This document shows, in pieces, positions 23,292 to 24,317 of a stretch of DNA of 24,317 bases. The notes beneath the pieces were generated by a model. The model was not told the origin of the DNA and ran no database searches. It saw only the letters and a list, made by a program, of their open reading frames with translations. Within the stretch, counting starts at the first letter, position 1; the number at the start of each line of letters is the position of its first letter. This stretch comes from CAYRAV01 sp964422365. Its GTDB lineage: Bacteria > Bacillota > Clostridia > Lachnospirales > Lachnospiraceae. The position numbers and the translations under genes were made by a program. The DNA lies in NCBI GenBank assembly GCA_964422365.1, contig CAYRAV010000049.1, positions 1 through 24,317 of the forward strand. The letters run 5' to 3'.

Positions 23292-24317
23292 TTATGTATT
23301 TTTTACTCCTACTGTTTTTCGTCGTAACCACCATACGGCAACCCCGACCATAAAAGCTGATAAAACCATTGCAACTGCTGGACACCATATCATGGCATCA
23401 AACGTCTTTCCTGCTAACCTGTATATTTCATTATGGGTATAAAAATCCTTGCTGACAGAAAGTCTAAGCGGCATAAAATTAGCAAATACATGATTGACTT
23501 CAAAACTGATCATCTTCTCCATGATAAGGAGCAATATCCAATAAAAGCTGACTACCACGATTCCCGCCATGATCCTCTCCATCAAAACCGAAATCAGGAT
23601 TGTCATGGAAACCACAAAAATAAGTGCTATATAACCACGGCTGCAGTTCCACACAAACTGCTCCGCATATGTGATGTGGAATACAGAGAAAAAGGTATCT
23701 TCATTGCTCTGTATATACTCACCGCCTCCCGAAAAACCAAACGGAATCATTTTTGCTAAAAAATAGAAAATAACTGCCACAAAATATAATATGCTTCCCA
23801 CTCCGAAAGCCGTGGTTATCCTCGCCAAATCAAGCCTCTTTTTCCCATTTTTTGTGGACTGGCTGAGTTCCTTCATCTCAGTCTGTGCATCGTCAGCAAA
23901 GAGCGGCATAATAATAATGGATATCATGATTAAACTAAGAGGTATAAAGCTGCCCATGTCACGGTTCAAGTTCTTCCAACCTTCCGAGAAACCTACCCTT
24001 AATCCGGTAAGTTCCTCTGCTTTCTCCATAAACCTCTCTTTTTCACTTTCCGTATAATTAAAATTGATGCTTTCATTCAGCCTCCGCTTTATCGTCCTTA
24101 AGCGGTTCTCAAAAAATGAATTGATTTCCTCATCCGATAAGTCTCCTATTTCCCTATCTGAATAATTCAGATCCACCAGCTTTTCTATATTTACTTCATC
24201 AACAAAGACTGCTTCCCCGCTACGCTTAAGCATCACGATTGCTTCCTCAATACTTCTGCTCTCCTCATTTTCTTTTCCATGCTTCAAATTTTCCCATCCG
24301 CTTGCCACAAACCCGTC
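23292..24317 (-). CDS. ABC-2-type membrane permease, partial at right edge
   Basis: At least 341 residues; the frame is open to the window edge, so the N-terminus is missing. GTG 24308 is in frame but has no ribosome site. The visible part has a hydrophilic charged region (first 120 residues, ending in EGWKNLNRD), then about six hydrophobic segments (SLIMISIIIMPLFAD, ILYFVAVIFYFLA, YIALIFVVSMTILISVLM, VVVSFYWILLLIMEKM, AVAMVLSAFMVGVAVWWL) and a basic C-terminus. This is the layout of ABC-2 permeases with a large loop between segments 1 and 2, found in bacteriocin or drug export and self-protection systems. The partner ATPase probably lies to the right. Substrate unknown. Confidence 0.7.
   Translation of the reverse strand, partial: DGFVASGWENLKHGKENEESRSIEEAIVMLKRSGEAVFVDEVNIEKLVDLNYSDREIGDLSDEEINSFFENRLRTIKRRLNESINFNYTESEKERFMEKAEELTGLRVGFSEGWKNLNRDMGSFIPLSLIMISIIIMPLFADDAQTEMKELSQSTKNGKKRLDLARITTAFGVGSILYFVAVIFYFLAKMIPFGFSGGGEYIQSNEDTFFSVFHITYAEQFVWNCSRGYIALIFVVSMTILISVLMERIMAGIVVVSFYWILLLIMEKMISFEVNHVFANFMPLRLSVSKDFYTHNEIYRLAGKTFDAMIWCPAVAMVLSAFMVGVAVWWLRRKTVGVKNT

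Overview
The window looks like chromosomal DNA of an anaerobic, spore-forming, low-GC Bacillota, most likely a clostridial gut lineage such as Lachnospiraceae. The basis is AT-rich non-coding DNA, strong AGGAGG-type ribosome binding sites, a BclB-type collagen-like spore-surface protein, a CooS-scaffold Fe-S enzyme and fragments of clostridial mobile elements. The species cannot be named from sequence alone.

Layout. (1) 1-2104: a collagen-like (Gly-X-Thr) surface protein gene on +, with a hairpin before its start and a dyad after its stop. (2) 2219-7340, all on -: a four-gene unit read from the right as a CooS-family protein, a lipoprotein substrate-binding protein, a permease and an ATPase of the nitrate/sulfonate/taurine ABC class. 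A MITE carrying 63-bp tandem repeats sits between the binding-protein and permease genes. (3) 7845-12939, all on -: a complete five-gene nickel/dipeptide-type ABC importer with overlapping genes, a good promoter and a palindromic operator candidate. (4) 13038-14019: a frameshifted histidine-kinase remnant ending in an AraC-like tail, an intact 165-bp MITE and a small charged coiled-coil ORF. (5) 14630-17986: a membrane methyl-accepting protein with its terminator, a two-unit CRISPR-like repeat, and a lipoprotein SH3/amidase_3 cell-wall hydrolase. (6) 18798-23203: a scarred accessory region with truncated TetR, alpha/beta-hydrolase, relaxase, DUF6061-like, DUF416-like and IS1182-type genes. Intact among them are a nucleoside phosphorylase, an ANT(6)-like nucleotidyltransferase and an immunity-protein-like gene. 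(7) 23292 to the right edge: a partial ABC-2-type permease.

Most interesting point. The CooS-family protein keeps the Fe-S cysteines of clusters B/D and most active-site ligands (His327, Cys363, Cys514, Cys544, Cys586, Lys623), but a glutamate (Glu402) stands where CO dehydrogenases have the Cys of the DxQC motif. No cooC, cooF or acetyl-CoA synthase gene is in the window. It is therefore probably not a CO dehydrogenase but a member of the deviant CooS group exemplified by CooS-V of Carboxydothermus hydrogenoformans, which carries an Fe/S/O hybrid cluster. Its tight linkage to an SsuABC/NrtABC-like importer, and its position next to a nickel-type importer, suggest an uncharacterised metabolic module.

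Much of the remaining window has been shaped by internal deletions and by MITE and other mobile-element remnants. Functions were assigned from motifs recognised by eye; no database search was run.
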